Numbered from the stretch's first letter, positions 6,075-15,517 are shown. The stretch is 20,651 nucleotides of DNA from Bacillota bacterium (GCA_023388435.1 JAEWGG010000001.1:1-20651), one strand, 5' to 3'. Numbers and translations are program-made. The notes: generated by a model from the sequence alone, not told the origin.

Positions 6075-9000
6075 TCAGGCGAAGAGGGCTTCCAGGTCCG
6101 CCAGGTCCATGTCCTCCAGCTGCTGGGCCTGTTCGGCTTCCAGGACCCTGCTTACCAATTCCCGCTTCTGAGCCTGGAGTTCGTAGATCTTTTCCTCAAT
6201 CGAGCCCCTGGTTACGAGGCGAAAGACCTGTACGACCCGCTCCTGGCCGATGCGGTGGGCGCGGTCGGTAGCCTGGTCCTCAACCGCCGGATTCCACCAG
6301 GGATCGACGTGGATGACCGTATTGGCCCCGATCAGATTGAGGCCGGTTCCCCCCGCGCGCAGTGAGACGAGGAAGATACGTCTCTCGCCTTGGTTGAAGC
6401 GCTGGGCCTGTTCCAGGCGCTCCTTCGACTGGACCTGGCCGTCAATATAGAAGTAGGGGAGGCCAAGGCGGTCCAGCTCCCGCCGAATGAGGGTCAGCAT
6501 GGAGGTGAACTGGGAAAAAATCAGGCAGCTCCGATCGCTGTCCTGGAAGGACTCCAGGAGGTCCATAAGGCTGTCCAGTTTGCCGCTGGCTCCGTGGTAG
6601 TCGCGGAGGAAGAGGGAGGGATGACAGCAGATCTGGCGCAGGCGCATGAGCTTGGCCAGGAGGAGCATGCGGCGGCGGGCGCTGGACATCTGGCGGCTGT
6701 CCTCCCGTCCCAGGGCAGTCTCCTCGGCGATTTCCTGGCGGCTGCGAGCCAGGTGGGCGTAGTAGATCTGGGCCTGTTCCTCTGTCATATCACAGGGAAT
6801 GATGCTGAGGATTTTATCCGGCAGCTCATCCAGGACCTCGGCCTTGAGGCGGCGGAGGATAAAGGGCTGGATCAGACGTTGGAGTTCCAGCTGGGCCTGG
6901 GCTGCGTTGTCACGGACCAGTGGCAGTTCCAGCTGCTCATGGAACTGGCGGTGGCTAAAGAGGTAGCCAGGCATGAGAAAGTCAAAAATCGACCAGAGTT
7001 CCGTCAGACGGTTTTCGATGGGCGTGCCGGTGAGGGCCAGCCGCCGCCGTGCCTTGAGTCGCTTGACGGCGAGGGAGGTGCGGGTGTTGGGGTTTTTGAT
7101 GTACTGGGCCTCATCAAGTATGCAGACGTTGATTTGCAGCTGCCCCAGCTCCTCTGCGTCCTGGCGGATGATGTGGTAGGAGGAGATGAGGACTTGATAG
7201 TCCCGGGCCTGGCTGAGCTTTTCCAGGCGCTGCTTCTTGTTGCCATCCAGGACGAGACAGCGCAGGTCGGGGAAGAAGTCACGGGCCTCGGCCTCCCAGT
7301 TATAGAGCAGGGAGGTTGGGGCGACGACGAGACTGGGGCCGAGTTCTGGCCGATCTTCGGAGGCGATGAGGCAGAGGGCCTGTAGGGTTTTCCCCAGTCC
7401 CATATCGTCGGCCAGGATTCCGCCAAATCCGTAGTAACAGAGGCTCTTGAGCCAGCGGTAGCCCACGGCCTGATAGTGGCGGAGGGGGACTTGCAGCCCC
7501 TGCGGAAGTGGGAAGTCCAGCTGGGAGGGTTCGCGTATCTGTTGATAGAGTGTCTGTAGCTCCGGGCTGAGATGCAGCACGGCGGTCTTGTCGGATGTGT
7601 TTTTCTCCCCCGCCCTGGCCTCTGCGTCCCCCGTTTCCGTACGGTCGCTTAGACCAGGGATTTCAACGCCCTGATCCTGGAAAAGCTGGAGGAGGGAGAT
7701 GGCGCGGAATGGGGCCAGGCGCAGGCCCTGACTGGTCCAGTCGCTCTTCCAGCGCTCCAGGCGGTCCAGCATCTCCATCTGCTCCTGCATCTGGGGGTCC
7801 AGGAGGTCCAGGAAACTGTCATCGGAGAGCCGGGCATAGTGGCGGCGCTCCCGGTAGGCAGCCAGAATGCGACTGATGTCTTCCGGACTGTAGGGCCAGT
7901 TCTCCGCCTTCCACTCCAATAGATTGGAGGCCTGGTTGTAGTGCAGCTGACCATTAAAGATGAGCTGGCGCTGGCTGAAGTGGAGACGAAAGTCAGCGCT
8001 CATGAAAATTTCTCCCACCAACGCACGCAACTGGCAGAGACCGCTGGTCAGAAAACGGTAGAGGCGCTCATCCGAGAGGAGAAAGTAGGCCTGACTGGGA
8101 TCCAGGGCCTCAGGCGCTCGGCTTCCTGTAGCTGTTCCAGCGCCGCGCTCGGTCTGGGGCGGAGTTCTACGGCCGCTGACTTGGGTCAGGAAGGCGTAGT
8201 GGGAGAGGAGTTTCTGGAGCTGCAACTCGGTCTGAATCTGGCGCTTGACGAAGGGTGTGGGGCAGGCTTCCAGGAGGTCCGGAAGATCCTGCTCAGAGGC
8301 CGCAGACAGCCCTTCTGGAAGCTTGTACCAGCCGCGCACTTGGGGTTGGGGATTATAGAAGTAGCGTCCGTAGCGAAAGAGGAGGTGCAGGGCCAGGCCG
8401 CGCTGGTAGGGCTCGATCCAGACGAGGCTGCGCAGGGGCGCTTCCTCACGCTGGGCGAGAACTACGCTGGGCAGGTCCATCAGCTCCGCGTAGGGCGCCT
8501 GTTGATTCAAGCGTGGATAGAGGAAGTTCAGTAGGGTAAAGAGCTGGGAGCGGGGAACGGAGATGGCCCCGCGGGGATCCTGGGCCAGGAGCCGCAGACA
8601 GCAGGCCCAGACGGTGGCGCTGTTATGCTGGCTGGGCAGGCGGTAGATCCTCTGGCGGAAGAGCAGGAGGCGGGCATCACGCGTCAGGAGGCGCAGACTG
8701 TCTGGCCCCTCCATCTGATGCGGTGCTGAGGGGCAGTAAACCTGGATCGTCTTACCCTCCTCTGCCTGCATAAGTTGAAAGTCGCAGAGGTAGTCCTGTC
8801 CCGGGTACTCCGCCGGCTGCTCCAGCAGGTGCAGGCGGAGGGGCGGAGGTCCCTCCGTCAGTTCCAGAGGCCGCCAGTCCTCGCGGCTGTTCTGGCGCAT
8901 CTCGCAGTGCAGCTGCTTGAGGTAGGGTGAAAAGCGTTCCAGAAAGTCCCAGACCTGTTCTGGGGAGAGGCTGATGTAATTTTTTTGGAAGCCCAGGGGC

Positions 9001-10205
9001 TGGGAACTGAACTCGTTGGGCAGGCGCCAGACCGCGCGCTTATACAGGCCGGTCAACCACTGTAAGAGCCGCTCTGAGTAGGGGTCAAAGCTCTGGTCAG
9101 AGGGGTAAAAGTGCAGGCTCTTGCCAAAGAAGATGTCCTCCCCGCTGAGTACCCGCTGAATAAAGATATCGGGCTGGCGCACGATGTAGGCCCGTTTACT
9201 CTCCCCACCACGAATGCGCAGGTAGAGCTGGGCGCTCTCCCCCGTGAGGCGGGGCAGCTGGAGCCGTGGGAGGAGGTGGAGGGCATCGCTGCCCTGATTC
9301 TCGTCCTCCAGGCCAGGTTCCGACTCGGCCTCTTCGGGCCTGTTCTCTGACTCGTCCCCCTCATCGAAGGCGGCCGCTGGGTCTGAGTGCGCGGAGCCAA
9401 AACGCTCCTCCTCATTCCAGAAATCCGTGGAACTGAACTGCTCCGGGCGCAGGGGTGGAAAGCGCCGCTGGTCGGCTGCGCGCAGGCTGCGCATGAGTTG
9501 GGGAAAGGCGTAGCTGGCCCGTTCGACGGGGTTGCGAAAGACCCGTTCCGGCTCCGTCCTGCCTCTCACTGTGGCCCCCGGTACGGGAGGCTGGCTCCGC
9601 TGTGCTCCGACCTGCTCCATATTGCTGTGCTTCGGACTTTTGGCCGTCTCCAACTCGGGGCTGCGGTCACGACTCTGGACACGCTGTTTAAGGGCGTCCA
9701 GCATGGCCTGGAGCTCAGCGGCTGAACTGGCCTGACTGGGCTTCGAGGACGTATCGGGCAGGCTGGACAGGCTTTGCTGCTCCCCACTTGAGGCTGTGGG
9801 CACCGGCTGCCCCTGTTTTTTAAAACTCTGAGTCTGAATTGCCGCCTGGGGCAGGCCCTGGCGCTCCAGGGCATCACACTGCCGGCTCCAGCGTGGGAGC
9901 TCGTCCAGATTTCGCTCCTTCAGGGCGAGCATGGCCGCCAGCATGTGGCGACAGCAGCCGCTCTTACTCTGCTGGCAGGTGCAAAAAATCTTCTGTGGCC
10001 GCCCACTCTGGTTAAGGCGCATCTGCACCATCTCCGAGCGCTCCTGATCCAGACTGTCACGGACATAGGCCACGAGTAGCTGCTGTTCCGGTACCGTGTA
10101 CAGGCCCCGCAGCTGCCCGCTGGCAATGAGGTCCTGGGCGCGGTGATAGCTGCTGCGATTGGCGGCCAGATTCTGGATATCTTCGCTGCTCAGAGTAAAA
10201 CGCAT
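6075..10205 (-). CDS. SWIM zinc-finger SNF2 helicase
   Basis: A 1376-aa SNF2/Rad54-family ATP-dependent DNA translocase. An N-terminal SWIM zinc-binding motif (CTC...CCRH, about residues 75-87) comes first. A Ser/Gln/Glu-rich, probably disordered stretch (about 125-320) and a long region matching the bacterial SNF2-associated domain follow. The helicase core is at the C-terminus: motif I DDMGLGKT (near 938), motif II DEAQ (near 1031), motif III LTGTPIEN, then FSQFTSML, motif V LRAGGTGLNL and motif VI DRAHRIGQ (near 1313-1320). All ATPase motifs are intact. The SWIM-SNF2 combination is common in Firmicutes and its cellular role is poorly defined. Expected activity is DNA-dependent ATPase and protein-DNA remodelling. 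The start is supported by GGAGG 7 nt upstream and by an extended -10 promoter. The protein is longer than usual because of the low-complexity insert. Confidence 0.93.
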   Translation of the reverse strand: MRFTLSSEDIQNLAANRSSYHRAQDLIASGQLRGLYTVPEQQLLVAYVRDSLDQERSEMVQMRLNQSGRPQKIFCTCQQSKSGCCRHMLAAMLALKERNLDELPRWSRQCDALERQGLPQAAIQTQSFKKQGQPVPTASSGEQQSLSSLPDTSSKPSQASSAAELQAMLDALKQRVQSRDRSPELETAKSPKHSNMEQVGAQRSQPPVPGATVRGRTEPERVFRNPVERASYAFPQLMRSLRAADQRRFPPLRPEQFSSTDFWNEEERFGSAHSDPAAAFDEGDESENRPEEAESEPGLEDENQGSDALHLLPRLQLPRLTGESAQLYLRIRGGESKRAYIVRQPDIFIQRVLSGEDIFFGKSLHFYPSDQSFDPYSERLLQWLTGLYKRAVWRLPNEFSSQPLGFQKNYISLSPEQVWDFLERFSPYLKQLHCEMRQNSREDWRPLELTEGPPPLRLHLLEQPAEYPGQDYLCDFQLMQAEEGKTIQVYCPSAPHQMEGPDSLRLLTRDARLLLFRQRIYRLPSQHNSATVWACCLRLLAQDPRGAISVPRSQLFTLLNFLYPRLNQQAPYAELMDLPSVVLAQREEAPLRSLVWIEPYQRGLALHLLFRYGRYFYNPQPQVRGWYKLPEGLSAASEQDLPDLLEACPTPFVKRQIQTELQLQKLLSHYAFLTQVSGRRTPPQTERGAGTATGSRAPEALDPSQAYFLLSDERLYRFLTSGLCQLRALVGEIFMSADFRLHFSQRQLIFNGQLHYNQASNLLEWKAENWPYSPEDISRILAAYRERRHYARLSDDSFLDLLDPQMQEQMEMLDRLERWKSDWTSQGLRLAPFRAISLLQLFQDQGVEIPGLSDRTETGDAEARAGEKNTSDKTAVLHLSPELQTLYQQIREPSQLDFPLPQGLQVPLRHYQAVGYRWLKSLCYYGFGGILADDMGLGKTLQALCLIASEDRPELGPSLVVAPTSLLYNWEAEARDFFPDLRCLVLDGNKKQRLEKLSQARDYQVLISSYHIIRQDAEELGQLQINVCILDEAQYIKNPNTRTSLAVKRLKARRRLALTGTPIENRLTELWSIFDFLMPGYLFSHRQFHEQLELPLVRDNAAQAQLELQRLIQPFILRRLKAEVLDELPDKILSIIPCDMTEEQAQIYYAHLARSRQEIAEETALGREDSRQMSSARRRMLLLAKLMRLRQICCHPSLFLRDYHGASGKLDSLMDLLESFQDSDRSCLIFSQFTSMLTLIRRELDRLGLPYFYIDGQVQSKERLEQAQRFNQGERRIFLVSLRAGGTGLNLIGANTVIHVDPWWNPAVEDQATDRAHRIGQERVVQVFRLVTRGSIEEKIYELQAQKRELVSRVLEAEQAQQLEDMDLADLEALFA

Positions 10206-10225
10206 GGATAAACCTCCAAAAGTCC

Positions 10226-10234
10226 ATTATAGCA
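10226..10234 (-). promoter_or_regulatory. Extended -10 promoter of the SNF2 helicase gene
   Basis: Minus strand TGCTATAAT: a perfect TATAAT (10231-10226) preceded by TGn (10234-10232). The -35 position falls in the GC-rich trkH terminator stem and has no TTGACA-like sequence, which fits an extended -10 promoter. The start is expected near 10219, giving a leader of about 14 nt that holds the GGAGG site. Confidence 0.7.
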
Positions 10235-10245
10235 TGGAGGTATGC

Positions 10246-10292
10246 AAAAGCCCCGCCCAGAGCCAAGTTGCGCAGACTGGCGGGGGCGGGGC
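10246..10292 (-). terminator. Terminator of the trkA-trkH operon
   Basis: GCCCCGCCC (10250-10258) pairs with GGGCGGGGC (10284-10292), a 9-bp all-GC stem. On the minus strand it is followed by TTTT (10249-10246). It lies 25 nt after the trkH stop and directly ahead of the helicase promoter, insulating the two units. Confidence 0.75.
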
Positions 10293-10316
10293 GAGGGGCC
10301 TTTCATTACTGCAAAA

Positions 10317-11765
10317 CTAATTGCGCTTCCAGGCACGGGGTGAGAAGAGGACGAGTATGGGGAAGATTTCCAGGCGGCCCATGATCATGCTGAGGCTGAG
10401 GACGATCTGGCTGAAGGCGTGGTACTGGGCGAAGTTGCGGCTGGGGCCGACGATACCGAAGCCGGGCCCAATGTTGTTGAAGGTTGCGGCCACGGCGCTA
10501 AAGGCGCTGATGAAGTCCGGGGAGTCGGGGGCGATGAAGAGGAGGAAGAGCAGGAAGAGGAGAATGTACATCAGCAAATAGCGCACGGAGCGGGTCTGGA
10601 GGCCCTGACCCAGGGTCTTCCCCTCGAAGCGCAGGGGAAGGCAGCGATTAGGGCTGATATTGCGTCCCAGCTCGGCCAGGGAGGCTCGGGTATAGATGGC
10701 GATGCGGCTGACTTTCAGACCGCCTGCTGTAGAGCCAGCCATGCCGCCCACAAACATCAGGAAGAGCAGGATGAGCTTGGAGAAGAGGGGCCAGAGGTCG
10801 AAGTCTACAGTGGAGTAGCCCGTGGTGGTGATGATGGATGAGACGGTGAAAAAAACGTCGCGCAGGAGGCGGAGGGGGGAGTGGTAGTAGGGCCAGAGGT
10901 TGGCGCAGATGAGGAGGCAGGACGCGGCGACAATGCCGAGGTACCAGCGCAGCTCCTCACTTTTGAGCACTTCTTTAATATGGCCCTTGAGCAGGGCGTA
11001 AATGAGGGCGAAATTGCTGCCGAAGACGAGCATGGAAATGGCCAGGACAAGCTCGGCATAGGCCGAATTATAGGCGGCTATCGATGTGCTGGTAACGGCA
11101 AAACCTCCCGTTCCCGCAGCTCCGAAGGCGTTGCAGACTGCGTCGAAGAGGGGCATGCCGCCGAGGACGAGGAGGAGAATGACGAGGGCGGTCAGGCTGA
11201 GATAGATGCTGTAGAGAATCCGAGCCGTGCCGCGCACACGGGCGTGCAGCTTGCCAAAAGTCGGGCCAGGGACCTCAGCCCGCATGATGAAGACGTCGTC
11301 ATTCTCGATGCGGGGCATGACGGCGAGGGCGAATACCAGGATACCCATGCCGCCGATAAGGTGGGTGAAGGAGCGCCAGAAGAGGAGGGATCGTGGCAGG
11401 GCCAGGACCTCTGTCAAAATAGAGGCCCCAGTGGTCGTAAAACCTGAGGCCGTTTCGAAGAAGGCCGAGGCGGGGGAGGCGATATAACCGCTGAAAATAA
11501 AAGGCAGGGAGCCAAAAAAGGAGAGCAGAATCCAGGACAGGGCAACGATGACAAAGCCCTCCCGCATGTAGTAGTCCTGGCGGCTGGGCAGGCGCAGACT
11601 GAGGACGCGGCCTACGGTCCCTGTGATACCGATGCTGAGCAGGAAGCTGAAGATGAGGCTGCTGGACTCATGGTAGATGAGGGAGACCAGCAGGCTGGGC
11701 AGCATGAGCAGGGCGAGGACCAGCATGATTCTTCCGATGACATAGAGGACCATGTCCCGATTCAT
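10317..11765 (-). CDS. trkH: Potassium uptake channel subunit TrkH/KtrB family
   Basis: A 482-aa integral membrane K+-translocating subunit. The four pseudo-repeat filter segments are visible: TTTGAS (Gly113), GTGGFAV (Gly220-221), TTTGYS (Gly316) and NNIGPG (Gly433). The conserved GGMAGSTAGGLK segment (340-351) forms the intramembrane gate in TrkH structures. Length and hydrophobic pattern match full-length TrkH, not the shorter KtrB. It lies 30 nt after trkA, which encodes its cytoplasmic gating partner, and is followed by a strong terminator. Energy coupling (H+ symport or NAD/ATP-gated channel) is not decidable from sequence. Confidence 0.95.
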   Translation of the reverse strand: MNRDMVLYVIGRIMLVLALLMLPSLLVSLIYHESSSLIFSFLLSIGITGTVGRVLSLRLPSRQDYYMREGFVIVALSWILLSFFGSLPFIFSGYIASPASAFFETASGFTTTGASILTEVLALPRSLLFWRSFTHLIGGMGILVFALAVMPRIENDDVFIMRAEVPGPTFGKLHARVRGTARILYSIYLSLTALVILLLVLGGMPLFDAVCNAFGAAGTGGFAVTSTSIAAYNSAYAELVLAISMLVFGSNFALIYALLKGHIKEVLKSEELRWYLGIVAASCLLICANLWPYYHSPLRLLRDVFFTVSSIITTTGYSTVDFDLWPLFSKLILLFLMFVGGMAGSTAGGLKVSRIAIYTRASLAELGRNISPNRCLPLRFEGKTLGQGLQTRSVRYLLMYILLFLLFLLFIAPDSPDFISAFSAVAATFNNIGPGFGIVGPSRNFAQYHAFSQIVLSLSMIMGRLEIFPILVLFSPRAWKRN

Positions 11766-11795
11766 AAACAGACTCCTTAGGCGGTCTTAGCTTCC

Positions 11796-13157
11796 CTAGG
11801 CCAGGATGTCGCGGATGTCCTGGAAGTTGGGGTGGGTGGTGATGACGATGACCTCGTCATGGGGACGCAGACGGTTCTGACCGCGGGGAAAGATGATGTC
11901 CCCGTCACGGATGATCGAGGCGATGAGCAGGCCAGGCTTGGTTTTAAGCTCCATCAGATTGCAGGCACAGACGGGGCTATCCTCGCTGACACGGAACTGC
12001 AGGAGTTCCGCCTTGCCATCCGAGAGATTGTAGTAGGCCTCTACGTTGGACCCCTGGCTGTTGGCGAGGGAGCGGACCAGGCGGACGATCTGGTTGGCGA
12101 TGATGCGCCGGGGGGTGATGACGGCCTGGAGGGCGGTCTGGTCAATCACTTTGAGGAGGTCGGTGCGGTTCACCTTGGTGATGGTGCGGGGAACCCCCTC
12201 CTTCGCGGCGAAAAGAGAGATCAGGATGTTTTCTTCATCAATTCCCGTCAGGGCGATGAAGACGTCCTGGCGGGCGAGACGTTCCTCCTTGAGGAAGGCC
12301 TGGCTGGTGCCGTCCCCGCAGATAATTTCCGCCCGGGGATGGGCCGCGGCGAGGGTCAGGGCGCTGGATTCCTGGACTTCGATGACCTTGCTGTCAATAC
12401 CCATGCGCTCAAGGCGGGGGAGGAGGTAGCGGGTCAGTCGTCCGCCACCCACAATGAGGGCGCGACGGATACTCTTGTTGTGCTGTTGGAGCTGGCGGCA
12501 GCGCCGGGCGAAGTTCAGGAGATCCTGGTCGGGGCCCGTGACGTGGAGGTGGTCGCCAGCTTCAATATGACTGCTGCCGTCGGGAATAAAAAAGTCCTCC
12601 CCGCGCTGCAGGGCGCAGACGAGGATGCGGGACTGGGTCTGGCCCAAGTCGGCGAGGCTGAGTCCGACCAGGTCTGAGTCGGGGTGGACGACCAGTTCCA
12701 GGATGTTCACACGGCCGTGGTCGAAATATTCGATATTGAGGGCCTCGGGGAAGCGGATCATCCGGGCGATATCGCGAGAGGCCTCCAATTCGGGATTAAT
12801 CATTGTGCTGATGCCGAGGGATTCGCGGAGGAACTGCATCTGCATGGAGTACTCAGGGCTGCGGACACGGGCAATGGTGTGCCTGGCGCCAATCTTACGG
12901 GCGGTGATGGCGGCGATAATATTCGTCTCATCGATGGGCGTGACGGCGATGAAAATGTCGCAGTGATCGACACCAGCCTCCAGTTGGCTCTCCAGCAGGG
13001 CCCCATTGCCCTCGACGCCCGTGATGTCCGTCTTGTTGATGAGCTGTTCCAGACGGCGCTCGTTCTGCTCGATGAGGGTGACATCGTGTTTTTCCTGGGC
13101 GAGGGCTGTGCAGAGCAGTTCACCAACTTTTCCCGCCCCCACTAAAACGATTTGCAT
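11796..13157 (-). CDS. trkA: Trk potassium uptake regulatory protein TrkA
   Basis: A 453-aa peripheral membrane protein with two RCK (TrkA-N plus TrkA-C) units that gates TrkH. The first Rossmann motif is GAGKVG (residues 7-12) with an acidic residue at the end of strand 2 (Glu30), typical of NAD(H) binding. The second unit begins near residue 232 with VGGGRLTR, where the third glycine of GxGxxG is replaced by Thr. The second site therefore binds nucleotide differently or not at all, a variation also known in Firmicute TrkA proteins. Each unit is followed by a TrkA-C beta domain. The gene is first in the trkA-trkH operon and has its own likely promoter (13189-13216). A GGAG lies 6 nt before the ATG. 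Confidence 0.95.
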   Translation of the reverse strand: MQIVLVGAGKVGELLCTALAQEKHDVTLIEQNERRLEQLINKTDITGVEGNGALLESQLEAGVDHCDIFIAVTPIDETNIIAAITARKIGARHTIARVRSPEYSMQMQFLRESLGISTMINPELEASRDIARMIRFPEALNIEYFDHGRVNILELVVHPDSDLVGLSLADLGQTQSRILVCALQRGEDFFIPDGSSHIEAGDHLHVTGPDQDLLNFARRCRQLQQHNKSIRRALIVGGGRLTRYLLPRLERMGIDSKVIEVQESSALTLAAAHPRAEIICGDGTSQAFLKEERLARQDVFIALTGIDEENILISLFAAKEGVPRTITKVNRTDLLKVIDQTALQAVITPRRIIANQIVRLVRSLANSQGSNVEAYYNLSDGKAELLQFRVSEDSPVCACNLMELKTKPGLLIASIIRDGDIIFPRGQNRLRPHDEVIVITTHPNFQDIRDILA

Positions 13158-13188
13158 AGCTAGCTCCGTCCTCCTGATATATCCGAAT

Positions 13189-13216
13189 ATCTTAACGCAA
13201 AGCCAATTTTTTACAA
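13189..13216 (-). promoter_or_regulatory. Candidate trkA promoter
   Basis: Minus strand: TTGTAA (13216-13211), a 16-nt spacer, then TAAGAT (13194-13189), in an AT-rich gap directly after the dgt stop. No terminator hairpin is visible between dgt and trkA, so read-through from the dgt operon is also possible. Confidence 0.45.
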
Positions 13217-13227
13217 GTTTCCACTTT

Positions 13228-14670
13228 TTACATGTTTCCGCGCATGCGGTGGTAGAGATCCTGGCAAAAGCGGTCCGTCATGCCGGAAATATAGTCGGTG
13301 ACCAGGAGGAGGCGGTGGTAGAGGCGCTGGGGCTCGGGCTGGCCCTGGGCCGCCTTAAAATAGGCCTGTTTGTAATTGTCGGAGATAATGGCCATGAGCC
13401 GCGGTTCCAGGGAGGACTGGGTCTCGCCACAGTCCCAGTGGATGGCGGCGGGGATGAACTGGTCCAGAAGGCCCCCGATGATGGTGTTCGCGCCGATTTC
13501 CATCTGGACGATGGGGCGGGAAGAAAAGACGAAGTCGTAGGCAATCTGACCCAGAACGGCCAGGACGAGGGCGCTGATACGCCCATCGATGGGGCTGCCC
13601 AGGAGCTGCCCCGCCATGATTTCAGGATAGTGTTCGGCGAAGGCCTGGGCCGCATCGTGGAGGAGTTCTTCGCGCAGCAGGCTGATCCAGTGGCTGAGAG
13701 CCTGGCGTTCCGGCCGGCTCTGCCGCTCCTGCCGGGCATCGTCACGCAGCCGCTTGAGACCGTCGATCAGCGCCTGGTAGCGGGCCTGGACGGCACTGGC
13801 GTAGCTTCTGGGCAGGGGACTGTCTTCCAGGGCCTCCACCAGCTGGTTATAGCTGAAGCGTCCCTTGCGCAGGGCGTCCTCAATGTCGGCGCTGCAGTAG
13901 GCCAGGTCGTCGGCAATTTCCAGGAGATAGGTCAGGGGATGGCGCTGGCCCAGGCAGCCTGTCTTTTTGCAGATGCTGTGAAAGAGTTCAGCCTCGGCCT
14001 GGAAGTAGCCCATCTTGTGCAGGCTGAGATCCGCAGATTGGGCTTGGAGCTCCAGTGAGGAGGCGCGGTACTTAAACAGGCAATTTAGGACCGCATAGGA
14101 GAGGTTCAGACTCTGGCTGCACCTGCCAGTGTCCTCGAGCTTGCGGGGCGTCTGGAGCTTGCAGAGTACGCGCAGGGCCTGGGCATTGCCCTCGAAGTGG
14201 CAAAAGTCAGCCTGCTGGGCGGGACTCAGGAGCTCGCAGAGGGGGCGACCCTGGAATTGGAGTTGGGGCAGCATGCGCGAGAACCAGTCGCGGATCGTGG
14301 TCTCCCCATAGTGCCCGAAGGGCGGATTGCCGATGTCATGAAGCAGCCCAGCTGAGCGGAGCAGATCGGCGATTTCCCGGCTGGCACGCAGGTCCAGCTC
14401 AGGGGCATAGCCGCGCAGCTGGAGTTCAGGGATGATGTCTCGGCCCAGGCGTGAGGCCAGGGAGGAGACCTCGAGTGAGTGTGTCAGCCGCGTGCGCACG
14501 AAGTCTGAGCGGTCCAGGGGGAAGACCTGGGTCTTGTCCTGGAGGCGGCGAAAGGCGGGACAGGTCACAATCTGGTCATAGTCGCGGGCGAAGCTGTCGC
14601 CGAGATAATCTCCAGGCATGCTGGGACAGGACTCGGGGCGGTAGTTGCTGAGGAGCAGGAGCCAGTCCAT
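13228..14670 (-). CDS. dgt: Deoxyguanosinetriphosphate triphosphohydrolase-like protein
   Basis: A 480-aa HD-domain enzyme. The family hydrolyses dNTPs (classically dGTP) to deoxynucleoside and triphosphate, trimming the DNA precursor pool. The HD metal site is clear: RTRLTHSLEV (His64), LLHDIGNPPFGHYGE (His111-Asp112) and the later ADDLAYCSADIEDA segment supplying the distal Asp. The N-terminal RDYDQIVTCPAFRRLQDKTQVFPL block is the usual dGTPase start and oligomer region. Which dNTP is the substrate or allosteric effector cannot be seen. AGGAGGT lies 5 nt before the ATG. It follows the yjjG nucleotidase gene by 59 nt on the same strand, and the pair plausibly forms a nucleotide-pool unit. 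Confidence 0.93.
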   Translation of the reverse strand: MDWLLLLSNYRPESCPSMPGDYLGDSFARDYDQIVTCPAFRRLQDKTQVFPLDRSDFVRTRLTHSLEVSSLASRLGRDIIPELQLRGYAPELDLRASREIADLLRSAGLLHDIGNPPFGHYGETTIRDWFSRMLPQLQFQGRPLCELLSPAQQADFCHFEGNAQALRVLCKLQTPRKLEDTGRCSQSLNLSYAVLNCLFKYRASSLELQAQSADLSLHKMGYFQAEAELFHSICKKTGCLGQRHPLTYLLEIADDLAYCSADIEDALRKGRFSYNQLVEALEDSPLPRSYASAVQARYQALIDGLKRLRDDARQERQSRPERQALSHWISLLREELLHDAAQAFAEHYPEIMAGQLLGSPIDGRISALVLAVLGQIAYDFVFSSRPIVQMEIGANTIIGGLLDQFIPAAIHWDCGETQSSLEPRLMAIISDNYKQAYFKAAQGQPEPQRLYHRLLLVTDYISGMTDRFCQDLYHRMRGNM

Positions 14671-14729
14671 ATGGACCTCCTTTTCTGATGTTCAGAAGCT
14701 GCTGGGACTTGAAGTTTCGTGTAGGGGAC

Positions 14730-15494
14730 TCAGGCTTCAGCCAGGAGCCAGTCCTGGAGTTCGTGTAGCCTGTGGATCTGACGGCGCAGACCTGGGCCTG
14801 GTTCGTCTGGGGCGAGTATCGGTATGGGGAAGCGTTGGGAATCGAGTTTTCTCGGGCTGAACCAGCAGGCCTCCATCCCGGCCTGATAAGCGCCACGCAT
14901 ATCCGCATTGACCGAGTCACCGACCAGGAGGCAGCGCTCGCGGGCCACGGGTTTCTCAAGCCGTGCGAAGACTGCATCGAAGAAGCGGGGGTCAGGCTTG
15001 CTGTAGCCCAGTTCTTCCGAGATGAAAACTCCTTCAAAGAATCTCGTGATTGGGCTCAGACTCAGACGGCGCTGCTGAACGGAGGTCAGACCATTGGTGA
15101 CCAGGGCCAGGCGGTACTGCGGAGCCAGTGCGGCCAGGGTTTCTTCGGCTTCCGGCAAGAGCTCCGCATGCCAGGACAGAGCCTCCTCATAGGCTCGATT
15201 CATGGCTGCGGGAGCTATGGCCTTCAGTTGTTCGGGCCTGGCCAGCCCCCCTTCTCCCAGGTGTTGGAGGAAGCTGGCGAAACGCTCAACAACCAGCTGG
15301 TCCCGCGTGAGCTCCCCATTTTCGTGTCTCCGCCAGTGCTCCTCATTGATGCGGCTGTAGGCCGCAATCTGCTCCTCATCCGCTGGTAGGGCGAGATCCT
15401 GGAGAAGGTCCCGTAGGGCCAGGCGTTCTGCGGTCCGAAAGTCGAACAGTGTCTGGTCGGCATCGAAGAAAATGAGATCGTAGGTTCGTGTCAC
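14730..15494 (-). CDS. yjjG: HAD-family nucleotidase, YjjG type
   Basis: A 254-aa haloacid-dehalogenase-fold phosphatase. Motif I is FFDADQTLFDF (nucleophile Asp11, acid/base Asp13), motif II VTNG (Thr133), motif III Lys166 in YSKPDPRFFD and motif IV VGDSVNADM (Asp193). The FFDADxTLFDF start and the SVQQRRL and ISEELGYSKP blocks match YjjG, which removes phosphate from pyrimidine and non-canonical nucleoside monophosphates. The start is GTG at 15494, with AAGGAGG 9 nt upstream. It is the first gene of the unit with dgt. Both enzymes remove nucleotides, one at the triphosphate and one at the monophosphate level. A palindrome overlaps its likely -10. Confidence 0.9.
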   Translation of the reverse strand: MTRTYDLIFFDADQTLFDFRTAERLALRDLLQDLALPADEEQIAAYSRINEEHWRRHENGELTRDQLVVERFASFLQHLGEGGLARPEQLKAIAPAAMNRAYEEALSWHAELLPEAEETLAALAPQYRLALVTNGLTSVQQRRLSLSPITRFFEGVFISEELGYSKPDPRFFDAVFARLEKPVARERCLLVGDSVNADMRGAYQAGMEACWFSPRKLDSQRFPIPILAPDEPGPGLRRQIHRLHELQDWLLAEA

Positions 15495-15517
15495 CGTAGG
15501 CGGCCTCCTTGTGGGGC

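Noticed and set aside
10419..10841. Open frames on the plus strand opposite trkH, trkA and the helicase gene
   Set aside because: Their translations are Glu/Gly/Gln-rich shadows of the genes on the other strand and show no motif.
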